DNA of 64,000 bases from Streptomyces sp. NBC_01497 (GTDB taxonomy: Bacteria; Actinomycetota; Actinomycetes; Streptomycetales; Streptomycetaceae): positions 4,960,001 to 5,024,000 of the forward strand of contig NZ_CP109427.1 in assembly GCF_036250695.1 (NCBI RefSeq), read 5' to 3'. A program made the position numbers and the translations under genes. The first letter of the stretch is position 1. Every line of letters begins with the position of its first letter. Shown in pieces: positions 33,382 to 41,622 of the stretch. Below the pieces are notes generated by a model. That model searched no databases and was not told the DNA's origin. It saw only the letters and a list, made by a program, of their open reading frames with translations.

Positions 33382-34227
33382 ATGACCGCAGCCGGCACGG
33401 CAGTCGAGGGTGAGGCACTCACCCGCGACGGCGTCAGCCTGTCGTACACGCACACCCCCGGGCCCGACGGCGCCCCGCGCGTCGTCTTCGTGCACAGCCT
33501 GGCCCTCGACCGGTCCCTGTGGTCGGGCGTGACGCGGCAACTGGCCGGGCGCGCCGAGACGCTGGTGTACGACTGCCGGGGACACGGCCGCTCCGGGCGG
33601 CCCGAAGGCCCCTACAGCACCGCCCAGTTCGCGGACGACCTGGCCGACCTGCTGGACCACCTCGGCTGGCGGGACACCGTCGTCGCGGGCTGCTCGATGG
33701 GCGGCTGCGTGGCGCAGGAGTTCTCGGCACGCCACCGGGACCGTACGCGCGGGGCGCTGTTCGTCGACACCACGGCCTGGTACGGGCCCACGGCGGTCGC
33801 CGACTGGGCGGAGCGCGCCGCGAAGGCCCGGCGGGACGGACTCGCGGCACTCATCCCCTTCCAGCTCACCCGCTGGTTCGGGGACGCGTTCCGCGCGGCC
33901 CGCCCCGGCCTGATGGAGCAGCTGAGCGGGATCTTCACCGCCAACGACCTCCACGCGTACGAGGCGACGTGCGCGATGCTCGGCGCCGCGGACCTGCGGG
34001 ACTCGGCGGACCGTGTCCCCCACCCGGTCGCGGTGCTCGTCGGCGAGGACGACACGGCGACACCGCCCGCGATGGCCCGCCAACTCGCGGCGCTCGTCGG
34101 GGACGGCCCGGCGACGGTCGTGCCCGGCACCCGGCACCTCACCCCGCTGGAGAACCCGGACGTGGTCGTCGCCGCACTCGGCCGGCTCACGGGGCGCGTA
34201 CCCACCGGCCACGGAGGCGCCTCATGA
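33382..34227 (+). CDS. Alpha/beta hydrolase, 3-oxoadipate enol-lactonase (PcaD)-like
   Basis: The 281-residue enzyme has VVFVHSLALDRSLWSGVTRQL, YDCRGHGRSG, the nucleophile elbow GCSMGGCVAQEF, VGEDDTATPPAMA and a late His in TRHLTPLENP. The pattern and length resemble PcaD, which opens the enol-lactone of the beta-ketoadipate pathway. A different lactone or ester is equally possible. It overlaps the amidohydrolase gene by ATGA. It starts 169 bases after the GntR gene, which leaves room for a separate promoter. Confidence 0.85.
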   Translation: MTAAGTAVEGEALTRDGVSLSYTHTPGPDGAPRVVFVHSLALDRSLWSGVTRQLAGRAETLVYDCRGHGRSGRPEGPYSTAQFADDLADLLDHLGWRDTVVAGCSMGGCVAQEFSARHRDRTRGALFVDTTAWYGPTAVADWAERAAKARRDGLAALIPFQLTRWFGDAFRAARPGLMEQLSGIFTANDLHAYEATCAMLGAADLRDSADRVPHPVAVLVGEDDTATPPAMARQLAALVGDGPATVVPGTRHLTPLENPDVVVAALGRLTGRVPTGHGGAS

Positions 34228-35285
34228 GCGTCGTCGACGTCCACGCGCACCATGTCGGCGCGCACGCGGTGGAACGCATCCGGGAGGAGGGCGGCGCGCA
34301 CGGCGTCCGGCTGGTCACCCGCGAGAGCGGTGCCGGCGGACCGGTCACCCGCGTCGAGGTCGGCGGCCGGCCGAGCGGGCTGCCGCTGATCCCGCCGCTG
34401 AGCGACGTACGGGCCCGTCTGTCCTGGATGGCGGCGGCCGGTGTCGACGTGCAGCTCGTCGCGCCCTGGATGGACCTCGCCGGGTACGAACTGCCGCCCG
34501 CGGACGGACTCTGGCTCGCGCGGGTGCAGAACGACTCGGCCGCCTCCCTGCGCGCCGCGCACCCCGACCGGTTCCGGGTCGCCGCCGCCGTGCCGCTCCA
34601 GGCGCCGGACCTCGCGGCCGCCGAACTGCGCCGCGCCGTTACCGAACTGGGCCACGAGGCCGTGCAGATCGGCGCGCGGGTGGGCGAACTCGGCCTGGAC
34701 GACCCCTCGCTCGCCCCGTTCTGGCGCGCGGCGGAGGACCTGGACGTACCGGTGATCGTGCACCCGGCGGAGCTGGATGTCCCCGAACGCATGCGGAGGC
34801 TGTTCCTGCACATCCTGGTCGGCAACCCGGCGGAGACCACCTTCGCCGCGGCGGCCCTGCTGCTGGGCGGGGTGCTGGAGGACCACCCCCGGCTGCGCGT
34901 CCTCCTCGTGCACGGCGGCGGCTTCGTGCCGTACCAGATGGGCCGCCTGGACCGGGGCTTCACCGCGGCCCCGCCGGCCGCCCGCGCGAAGGGCACACTG
35001 AGCCCCCGGCAGCTGGCCGGCCGGCTGTACTTCGACACGGTCCTGCACGACGGCGACGCGCTTCGCCACCTCCTGGACTTCGCCGGGCCCGGCCGGGTGG
35101 TCCTCGGCAGCGACTACCCGTTCCCGATGCGCGTGGACCATCCGCTGGCGGCGCTGGACGCACTCAAGCAGGAGGACGGGGACCGCGCGCGGCTTCTCGG
35201 CGCGACGGACCTCTTCGGCGTCCGGACGGACGTCCCCGCCCACCGGAGGGGCCGGCCCGACCGTCCGACGGCCCTGCCCGGCTGA
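34224..35285 (+). CDS. Amidohydrolase-family (ACMSD-like) decarboxylase or hydrolase
   Basis: The ATG at 34224 overlaps the hydrolase stop. The 353-residue protein has VDVHAHHVGAH (metal-binding HxH), PVIVHPAELD (His), LLVHGGGFVPY (His) and VLGSDYPFPM (Asp), the metal site of the ACMSD/gamma-resorcylate-decarboxylase branch. Members decarboxylate aromatic-derived acids or hydrate oxo-acids. Its coupling to a PcaD-like hydrolase and the nearby UbiD enzyme suggests a later step of the same ring-degradation route. Which reaction it does cannot be decided from the motifs. Confidence 0.86.
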   Translation: MSVVDVHAHHVGAHAVERIREEGGAHGVRLVTRESGAGGPVTRVEVGGRPSGLPLIPPLSDVRARLSWMAAAGVDVQLVAPWMDLAGYELPPADGLWLARVQNDSAASLRAAHPDRFRVAAAVPLQAPDLAAAELRRAVTELGHEAVQIGARVGELGLDDPSLAPFWRAAEDLDVPVIVHPAELDVPERMRRLFLHILVGNPAETTFAAAALLLGGVLEDHPRLRVLLVHGGGFVPYQMGRLDRGFTAAPPAARAKGTLSPRQLAGRLYFDTVLHDGDALRHLLDFAGPGRVVLGSDYPFPMRVDHPLAALDALKQEDGDRARLLGATDLFGVRTDVPAHRRGRPDRPTALPG

Positions 35286-35340
35286 CCGTCAGGCCCGCCC
35301 GGCGACGCGGCGGGGCGGGTGCGATGACCGTGGGGGCGGG

Positions 35341-35430
35341 CTTGACGACGACCGGCCTGACGACGACCGGCTTGACGACGACCGGCTTGACGACGACCGG
35401 CCTGACGACGACCGGCCTGACGACGACCGG
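35341..35430. repeat. Six tandem copies of a 15-bp unit
   Basis: The unit CYTGACGACGACCGG (Y is T or C at one position) is repeated six times with no other change. It lies 55 bases after the amidohydrolase stop in a 268-bp gene-free spacer before the converging GntR gene. Read either way it gives repetitive peptides (TTTGL; PVVVR/K), but neither frame has a ribosome site. Confidence 0.95.
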
Positions 35431-35553
35431 GAGGAGCCGTTTCGGCGACACGAGAGCCAGGGGCGGGACGTGAGGGCAGGGGCGTGAGGCAGGGGTGCGG
35501 GGTACGCCGGAGCCCCGCGGGGCGGGGCGGGCGGCCGGGCGATCCCGTGCCGC

Positions 35554-36687
35554 TCAGTCGGAGAAGCCGTTCCAGCCCGATCCCTCCAGGGCAGCGAGGC
35601 CCCTGCGCACGATCGAGCGGGTGAGCGCGGCGGCGAGGTCCGCCTCCCGGTCCACGTACGCCTTCAGCAGGCGCCGGTGGTCGCCGACGGACGTCTCCAC
35701 GCGGCCCGGCAGGGACAGGCTGAGATGGCGCAGCTGGAGTGTCCTGATGCCGACCGAGTCGAGGACACCGCGCACGGTCTCGTTGGCCGCGAGCCGCGCC
35801 TCCGTGTTGCGGAAGCCGACGACGAGCCAGAAGTACCGCTCCAGGTCACCGTCGGCCGCGGCGGACTCCAGGTCGGCCTGGGCCGTGCGCAGCGCGTCGA
35901 GCGGCCCGTCCGCGCAGTGCCGCACGATGCGCCTGCTGACCAGGCCGTACAGCTCGGCCCTGAGTTCGTAGATCTCCCTGACCTCGGCGATCCCCAGCCT
36001 GCGCACGCGCGGGCGCTTGCGGGCCGCGATCTCCACCAGTCCCTCGCGCTCCAGGACCGCCAGGGCCTCCCTGACCGGGGTGCGGCTGCTGTGGAAACGG
36101 CGGGCCAGATCAACGGAGTTGAGGTCGTCACCCGGCCGCAGTCCGCCCTCGATGATGGCGGCACCGAGCGATACGACGATCCGTGAGCCGACGCTGCCCA
36201 GGTCCTCCGCCCGGCCGAGGACGCGCAGGATCTCGCGCTCGCCCGCGCTCAGTCCCGGCCGGTCGAGCAGCGCCCGGGTCCGTACGACCTCCGCGCGCTC
36301 CGTACCGACCTGCCCGGTCCCGGCTGCGGCCTCGGCTGTGGCCCCGGTCTCAGCCGCTGCTCCCGGCCCGCTCTCAGCGGCTGTTCCCGGCCCGGCCTCG
36401 GCCGCCGCTCCCGCTCGGGCCCCTACCTCGTCTCCCGCCCCGACCCCGACCCCTACCTCGTCTCCCGCCCCGACCCCGACCCCGGCTCCCGCTCGGGCGC
36501 CGACCTCGGGCCTGGATCCCGCTCGGGCCGCGGGGCCGGTGCGCGCCGCTCCCGCCGCGGTCCGCCGGGCGGATGTCCCCGTGTCGCCCGCAGGGGACAC
36601 CTCGTTCGCGCCGCCCGTCCCCTCGCCCGTCACGCTGCCACCACCGCTCGCCGTCCGCTCTCGTCGTGGCTCACCACACAACCACAC
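35554..36687 (-). CDS. GntR family regulator, FCD subfamily (copy 2) with low-complexity N-terminus
   Basis: The C-terminal 230 residues are a typical FCD-type GntR: AAIIEGGLRPGDDLNSVDLA, FHSSRTPVREALAVLEREGL, VREIYELRAELYGLVSRRIV and LRHLSLSLPGRVETSVGDH. They closely parallel the copy-1 regulator 2.3 kb away. The 130-residue front part is unusual, with repeats of VGVGAGDE and AAAETGA and no fold. The start is uncertain: GTG at 36687 (used here), GTG at 36633, or an internal codon giving about 240 residues. It converges on the catabolic genes and bounds the cluster. It may cross-regulate with copy 1. Confidence 0.85.
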   Translation of the reverse strand: MWLCGEPRRERTASGGGSVTGEGTGGANEVSPAGDTGTSARRTAAGAARTGPAARAGSRPEVGARAGAGVGVGAGDEVGVGVGAGDEVGARAGAAAEAGPGTAAESGPGAAAETGATAEAAAGTGQVGTERAEVVRTRALLDRPGLSAGEREILRVLGRAEDLGSVGSRIVVSLGAAIIEGGLRPGDDLNSVDLARRFHSSRTPVREALAVLEREGLVEIAARKRPRVRRLGIAEVREIYELRAELYGLVSRRIVRHCADGPLDALRTAQADLESAAADGDLERYFWLVVGFRNTEARLAANETVRGVLDSVGIRTLQLRHLSLSLPGRVETSVGDHRRLLKAYVDREADLAAALTRSIVRRGLAALEGSGWNGFSD

Positions 36688-36738
36688 TCGGCCACCGGCG
36701 GAGCTCTCGCGGGGGCCTTGACCGGTGGCGGTGGGGAG

Positions 36739-37239
36739 CTAGGCGGCGGGCCCGGCCGTGGGGTTGCGGCCGGCCTGGGCGAGGCCGGTGTTCACCAGCA
36801 CCACCACGCCCAGCACGATCGCCCACACCGGATGACCCACGGGCCACAGCGCGACCGCGCCGGCGCCCAGGATCACGGCCTTCACCACCAGGACAGCGGC
36901 GAGCGGCAGCGTGAACCGGGCCCGTGGCGCCGCGAAGAGGCCCCACACCACCACGGCCGCCAGCGGCGTCACAACGGCGAGCAGCACCCCGCCCTCGTGC
37001 AGCCCCCACCAGCACAGCGCGGCGAAGGCGGCCAACTCCACGAGGAAGGCCGCCGATTCGTTCACGATGAACCACGCCGGCCGACCGCTCCAGTCCGGCA
37101 CGCGCGGCCCCGCACTGCCGCTCCCACCCCCGGTACCGGCCTCGGCCCTGGTAGCGGAGGCGGGATCGCCACCGCCCCCGTCTGCCCGGCGGCCGTCCCC
37201 GTGCACGGGTCCGCCCGTTCCCCCAGCCGTATCACTCAT
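36739..37239 (-). CDS. Small membrane protein, DUF2568/YrdB-like
   Basis: The ATG at 37239 gives 166 residues. A 50-residue Gly-rich start precedes four hydrophobic segments: WFIVNESAAFLVELAAFAAL, VLLAVVTPLAAVVVWGLF, PLAAVLVVKAVILGAGAVAL and WAIVLGVVVLVNTGLAQAG. This layout, with the Asn-Glu near the first helix, resembles the DUF2568 (YrdB) family. The function is unknown. It is downstream of the CoA-transferase on the same strand, 31 bases from it, so the two may be cotranscribed. Confidence 0.72.
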   Translation of the reverse strand: MSDTAGGTGGPVHGDGRRADGGGGDPASATRAEAGTGGGSGSAGPRVPDWSGRPAWFIVNESAAFLVELAAFAALCWWGLHEGGVLLAVVTPLAAVVVWGLFAAPRARFTLPLAAVLVVKAVILGAGAVALWPVGHPVWAIVLGVVVLVNTGLAQAGRNPTAGPAA

Positions 37240-37270
37240 GCGACGACCGTATCCAAGGACGCCGTGTGTC

Positions 37271-38764
37271 TCACAGCCAGTTCGGGGTGTCCGAGCCCCA
37301 GGGGGTGGCCAGGTGACGCCAGTCGGTGGGCGCGCCCTCGTAGTGCAGCGGCGGCAGCGCGTGGCGCACCCCGTGCTCCGGGGAGGGTGCCTCCGTGACG
37401 TACTGGTCGGATGCGTACGGGGGGCCGGGCAGCGGGTCGGGCGCGATGCCGTGCAGGAGCCACTGCGCGGTGCCGGCGAGGGACAGGCGTACACGCGCGC
37501 CGGTGCCCGTCGTGCCCCGGGTGGTCAGGCATCGCAGGACGGCGGCGGCGAGCAGGTAACCGGTGCCGTGGTCGAGCGCCTGCGCGGGCAGCACCCCCGG
37601 CGTTCCGTCGTCGGCGGCCTCCGTCGCCGCGATGCCGGTGCCGGCCTGGACGAGGCTGTCGAAGCCGCGGCGTGCGGTCCAGGGCCCCACGTCCGACCAG
37701 CCCCATGCGCACAGTTGCGCCACGACGAGGCCGGGACGGCGTGTGCGTACGTCCTGCGCGGACAGCCCGAGCCGGTCGAGCGCGCCGGGCCGGTAGCCGG
37801 TGACGAGGACGTCGGCGGTGTCGAGGAGATCGTCGAAGGTCGCGCGGTCGGCGGTGGCGGCGAGGTCGAGCAGGGTGGACCGCTTGCCCATGCCGGTGTC
37901 GGCGTGCGCGTCGGGGGTCTCCGGCAGACGCGGGGAGTCGACGCGCAAGACGTCGGCGCCGAGCAGGGCGAGGGTGCGCGTGGCGACGGGTCCGGCGATG
38001 ACCCGGGTCAGGTCGAGGACGCGGACGCCCTGCGCGGGCAGCACGGCGGGCGGCAGCGGCCGGGCGCCGCCGCTGCCCGGGTCCGCGTTCCGGCCGCCCG
38101 TGCTCTGCCCGTACTCGATCTCCACGAGCGGCAGGGTCCGCGACACCGGTGCGGGGGCAACGCGTACGGCGAGCCCGCCGCCGGCGTAGACCGCTTCCTG
38201 GATCTCCTCGGCGGGCTGCCCGGCGAGGACGTTCGCGACGCGCGCCACGAGCTTGTCGTCGTCGCCGATGTCCTCCACGCCGAGTGCGCGCAGCAGCCGG
38301 GCGCGGTGGTGGGGGTAGTTCGCGTGGGTGCGGACCCAGCCGTCGGCGGCGGGCCAGAAGCGGGACAGGGGCGCGAAGGTGGACGGGTGCCGTCCGTCGA
38401 TCCGCAGATGGCGCTCGCTGACGAACGCGGTGGCGACAGCGCCCTCCTTGACCACCACCGCGGGCGGCTGCGCGTCGCCGCGCCGGGCCGCGAGCAGTTC
38501 CGCGGCGGCGAGGGAGGCCGCGCCGACGGTGGCGCGGGCCAGTTCACGTACGGGCAGCCGGGACGGCAGCACACCGTCCGCGCCCTCGTAGGAGACCAGG
38601 TCCAGCAGCTCGGGGGGCCCGCCGAGGGCCTGCCAGGCGGTGGCGGTCGCGGCATCGGGCCCGCCCCCGCTCTCGGCCCTGGCCCCGGTGCCGGCACCGG
38701 TGGCGCGGGCGGCGGAATCGTTCGCGGAGTCGGTGGCGGCGTCGGGATCGGGCGTCACGTTCAT
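37271..38764 (-). CDS. CaiB/BaiF-type (class III) CoA-transferase
   Basis: The 497-residue protein has the family's dinucleotide/CoA-binding blocks PAQGVRVLDLTRVIAGPVATR, LALLGADVLRVDSPRLPET and TADVLVTGYRPGALDRLGL. It also has ARRGFDSLVQAGTGIA with the Asp of the class III active site, and a late ALDHGTGYLLAAAVLR. The first 240 residues are a second, degenerate copy-like domain. Class III enzymes move CoA between organic acids, activating them for degradation. Its place beside the catabolic cluster fits activation of an acid, but it is outside the GntR boundary and could be unrelated. Confidence 0.87.
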   Translation of the reverse strand: MNVTPDPDAATDSANDSAARATGAGTGARAESGGGPDAATATAWQALGGPPELLDLVSYEGADGVLPSRLPVRELARATVGAASLAAAELLAARRGDAQPPAVVVKEGAVATAFVSERHLRIDGRHPSTFAPLSRFWPAADGWVRTHANYPHHRARLLRALGVEDIGDDDKLVARVANVLAGQPAEEIQEAVYAGGGLAVRVAPAPVSRTLPLVEIEYGQSTGGRNADPGSGGARPLPPAVLPAQGVRVLDLTRVIAGPVATRTLALLGADVLRVDSPRLPETPDAHADTGMGKRSTLLDLAATADRATFDDLLDTADVLVTGYRPGALDRLGLSAQDVRTRRPGLVVAQLCAWGWSDVGPWTARRGFDSLVQAGTGIAATEAADDGTPGVLPAQALDHGTGYLLAAAVLRCLTTRGTTGTGARVRLSLAGTAQWLLHGIAPDPLPGPPYASDQYVTEAPSPEHGVRHALPPLHYEGAPTDWRHLATPWGSDTPNWL

Positions 38765-39103
38765 GCGGTCATTGTCGGCGTCCGAGCCCGCGACGGGGTG
38801 GACGCGGCCTTTCAGGGGTGTCCGATCGCCATCGGACCTCAGGCACCGGTCCTGACATGTTCCATGGGGGACCCCGGGGGGCCGGTGGCGGCGCGGGCCA
38901 CCGGCGGGCCGTCGGCCGTGCGGGCGCGGAATTTCGGTTGTGGGCCGGGGCGCCCGGCACTACGGTCGCCCGCGGACGGACGGGCGGATCGCGCCCTGTC
39001 CGGCACTCCGAGGAGGTGTACGGCTGATGCGTACGAGTGGCTCCCTGACGCGCGCCCGTCATGACACCGTCCGTTCCACCTCATCGGACTCACCGGAGCC
39101 GTC
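38765..39103. other. Gene-free spacer between divergent genes
   Basis: These 339 bases lie between the CoA-transferase (minus) and the GNAT gene (plus) and must hold both promoters. A short ATG frame at 39027 (40 residues) has GGAGGTGT upstream but no coding character beyond that and overlaps the GNAT start; I do not call it. I see no dyad or repeat of note. Confidence 0.5.
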
Positions 39104-40231
39104 GTGCAGTTGCCGTCCTCGTCCTCTCCCTCCCCGGACCCGTCTTTGACCTCGCCCCCGGACCTGCCCCCGGACGGGTCGTCGGACCGTTCCCCCGGCC
39201 TGCCGCCGGACGTGTCCCCGGAGCCGACTCCGTGCCCGCCGTCCGCGGACCCGTCTGCGCGCCCGTCCGCGGACCCGTCCCCGGAGCCGGCCCCTGACCC
39301 GTCCCGCGCTGCAGGGCCGAGCGGCCCGTCGGCCGTGGCGTCGTCCGTCCCGCCCCTCCGCGTCACCCCGCTGATCGATCCGTCTCCCGGCCCCTCCTCC
39401 CGCAGGCTCGTCTGGCTCGCGGCGGACGGCGACGACCATCCCGTCGGGTCCGCCGCGCTGCGGCTGTCCCTGAGGCGTGGCCAGGACCACCTGGGCGAGG
39501 CCGATATCCGGGTACACCCCGCAGAGCGCGGGCGCGGTGTCGGCGGCCGGCTGCTGGACGCCGTCGTCCTCGCCGCGCGGGAGGAGCACCGGCGGACGCT
39601 CACCACGCAGGTGACCGCGGGTTCGCCCGGCGAGCGGTTCCTGACCGCGCGCGGCTTCCGGGCGGCACTCGTCCTGATCCACGCGCGGCTCGCGCTCGCG
39701 GACGTCGATCCCGCCGCGCTCGCCCGGTCCGTCGAACGGCCGCACCCGGGCTACCGGTTGATGTCCTGGGACGGTCTCGTGCCCGACGCTCTCGCCGGAA
39801 CGTTCGCCCGCTCCCGCCGCGCCATGGACGACATGCCCATGGGGGACACCGACTACGGCCGGGGGGTGTGGGACGTCGAACGGGTGCGGGCCGCTGCGCG
39901 GACCGTCGAGCGGAACGGCGGGCTGCTGCACACCGTCGCGGCGGTCGACACCCGCGACGGGTCGATCGTCGCCTTCACCGAGCTCGTCGTACCCGGTGAC
40001 GGGACCGGTGACGCCCAGCACTACGGCACCGGCGTCGTGCGCGAGCACCGTGGCCACAGCCTCGGACACTGGATCAAGTCCGCGTCGGTGCTGCACGCCC
40101 GCGAGCACCACCCCGCCCTCGGCGGACTGCTCACGGACACGGCCGACACCAACCCGTACATGCGCCGCGTCAACGACGCGCTGGGGTACGTACCGACGCA
40201 CCGCTCGGTGATCTGCCGCCTGGACGTGTGA
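39104..40231 (+). CDS. GNAT family N-acetyltransferase with Pro/Ser-rich N-terminus
   Basis: The 375-residue product begins with about 75 residues rich in Pro, Ser and Asp (PSPDPS, PPDVSPEPTP), which may be disordered or may mean the true start is further in. Then come two GNAT-like halves: the first has the acetyl-CoA loop VHPAERGRGVGGRLLDAVV, the second has VVREHRGHSLGHWIKSASVL and DTNPYMRRVNDALGYVP. Double-GNAT proteins of this type are common in Streptomyces and acetylate small molecules or proteins; mycothiol synthase is a relative by layout only. The GTG at 39104 has no strong ribosome site, so the start is tentative. Confidence 0.8.
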   Translation: MQLPSSSSPSPDPSLTSPPDLPPDGSSDRSPGLPPDVSPEPTPCPPSADPSARPSADPSPEPAPDPSRAAGPSGPSAVASSVPPLRVTPLIDPSPGPSSRRLVWLAADGDDHPVGSAALRLSLRRGQDHLGEADIRVHPAERGRGVGGRLLDAVVLAAREEHRRTLTTQVTAGSPGERFLTARGFRAALVLIHARLALADVDPAALARSVERPHPGYRLMSWDGLVPDALAGTFARSRRAMDDMPMGDTDYGRGVWDVERVRAAARTVERNGGLLHTVAAVDTRDGSIVAFTELVVPGDGTGDAQHYGTGVVREHRGHSLGHWIKSASVLHAREHHPALGGLLTDTADTNPYMRRVNDALGYVPTHRSVICRLDV

Positions 40232-40305
40232 CGCGGCGCCGGACCGGGAGCCGCGACGAGCGTTCACGGTCCGGTCCGCCCCGCCCGCGCGACCGGACCG
40301 GCTCG

Positions 40306-41157
40306 TCAGCTCGCGTGCAGCATCAGCCCGATGCCCGCCACCATCAGTCCGGCCGCGGCGAGCCGTGGCGTGCCGAAGCGCTCCTTGAAGAACACCGTGC
40401 CGATCCCCGCGCCCACGATGATCGACGACTCGCGCAGGGCGGCGACCGGCGCCAGGTCGGCGCGCGTCTGGGCCCACAGGACGAGACCGTAGGCGACCAG
40501 TGACAGGGCCGCGCCGAGCAGGCCGACCGCCGCCTTGGGCCGCAGCTCCGAAAGGAGCCGGCCGCGCCGCGCGTACACCGCGTACGCGGGGATCATCAGC
40601 CCCTCCAGGATCATCAGCCACGCCAGGTAGCCGAGCGGCGTGCCGGACTTCCGTACGCCCACGCCGTCCACGACCGTGTACGCGGCGATGGACAGGCCGG
40701 TCGCCAGGGCCGCGACGATCGCGTTCCCGCGCGGCGTGCGGCCCTGGCCGCGGATGCCCCACAGCGCGACGCCCAGCAGTCCGGCCGAGGACGCGACGAC
40801 GCCGGCCGCCTGCCAGCCGTCCAGCGACTCGTGCAGGAACACCGCCGCTATCACCGTCACGACCAGGGGGGCCGTGCCCCGCGCGATCGGATACGTCTGG
40901 CCGAAGTCGCCGAGGCTGAACGACCGCATCAGCAGCAGCTGGTAGCCCACGTGCAGCAGCGCGGAGGTCAGGAGGTACGGCCACGCGCCCGCGTGCGGCG
41001 GCGCCGCGATCGGGAGCAGCAGGGCGCCGATGGCCGCGCCCCCGCCGCTGATCAGGGTGAACGCGACCAGTTTGTCGCTGAGGTTGTGCGCGATGGCGTT
41101 CCAGGTGGCGTGGGTGACCGCCGCGACGAGGACCGCGAGCGCGACCAGCGGGGTCAC
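40306..41157 (-). CDS. EamA/DMT-superfamily membrane transporter
   Basis: The 283-residue protein has about ten hydrophobic segments in two EamA halves: LVALAVLVAAVTHATWNAIA, GAAIGALLLPI, YPIARGTAPLVVTVIAAVFL in the first, and FLHES, VYVARRG to YGLVLWAQTRADL and LMVAGIGLMLHAS in the second. The second half keeps the conserved FKERFG motif near its end. DMT proteins usually export metabolites or amino acids. It is a single gene; its substrate is unknown. Confidence 0.87.
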   Translation of the reverse strand: MTPLVALAVLVAAVTHATWNAIAHNLSDKLVAFTLISGGGAAIGALLLPIAAPPHAGAWPYLLTSALLHVGYQLLLMRSFSLGDFGQTYPIARGTAPLVVTVIAAVFLHESLDGWQAAGVVASSAGLLGVALWGIRGQGRTPRGNAIVAALATGLSIAAYTVVDGVGVRKSGTPLGYLAWLMILEGLMIPAYAVYARRGRLLSELRPKAAVGLLGAALSLVAYGLVLWAQTRADLAPVAALRESSIIVGAGIGTVFFKERFGTPRLAAAGLMVAGIGLMLHAS

Positions 41158-41622
41158 GAGGCAGGGCGGGGGCCGAGGCCCACCGGGGTCGTACCGCGGT
41201 GTGCGGGGGAGGATGGCGCGCGGTGGCTCATGCTGGCACGGTAGGTGCCGGGCTTCAGGAGCGTCGAGTGTGTTTCACCTGACGCCCGCGCTCCCGACGG
41301 CCCCGGGCCCCGCGCTCCGGACCCCCGCCCCGTGTTCCTGAGGGCCCCGGGTGCCGCCCGCGCTGAGCCCTGCGTACCACCGGCCACCGAACCGGCGATC
41401 GAACCGGCCACCGAACCGACCCCGAACCGACCGAGGACTGCCCCCGAACCGACCCCGAACCGACCGAGAACTGCCCCTGAACCGTTGCCGAACCGACCCG
41501 CGACCGACCCGGACCGTTCGCCGAACCGCCCCCGCCGGCGCCGCGCACCGGCACCCGGTGGCACCCGGAGGCCCGCGACGGCACCCGGCCCGGACCGTCG
41601 GCCGCCGGTCGCCGCCGTCCCG
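41158..41622. other. 465-bp gene-free spacer with a 33-bp tandem repeat
   Basis: The spacer separates two minus-strand genes. Two copies of a 33-bp unit, differing by one base, lie at 41412-41444 and 41445-41477. They sit in a longer tract (about 41388-41530) of scattered CGAACCG and CGACCG words. Frames through it encode only repetitive Gly/Arg/Val strings without a start site. The promoter of the transporter gene should be near 41158-41250. Confidence 0.7.

Noticed and set aside
35341..35430. CRISPR-like array
   Set aside because: The 15-bp units are directly abutted with no spacers and no cas genes are near.
35164..35451. A minus-strand 95-codon frame through the tandem repeat giving PVVVR/K repeats
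   Set aside because: No ribosome site, overlaps the amidohydrolase end, and its content is dictated by the repeat.
39027..39149. Short ATG frame before the GNAT gene
   Set aside because: It overlaps the GNAT start in another frame and has no domain; the Shine-Dalgarno-like GGAGGTGT alone is not enough.
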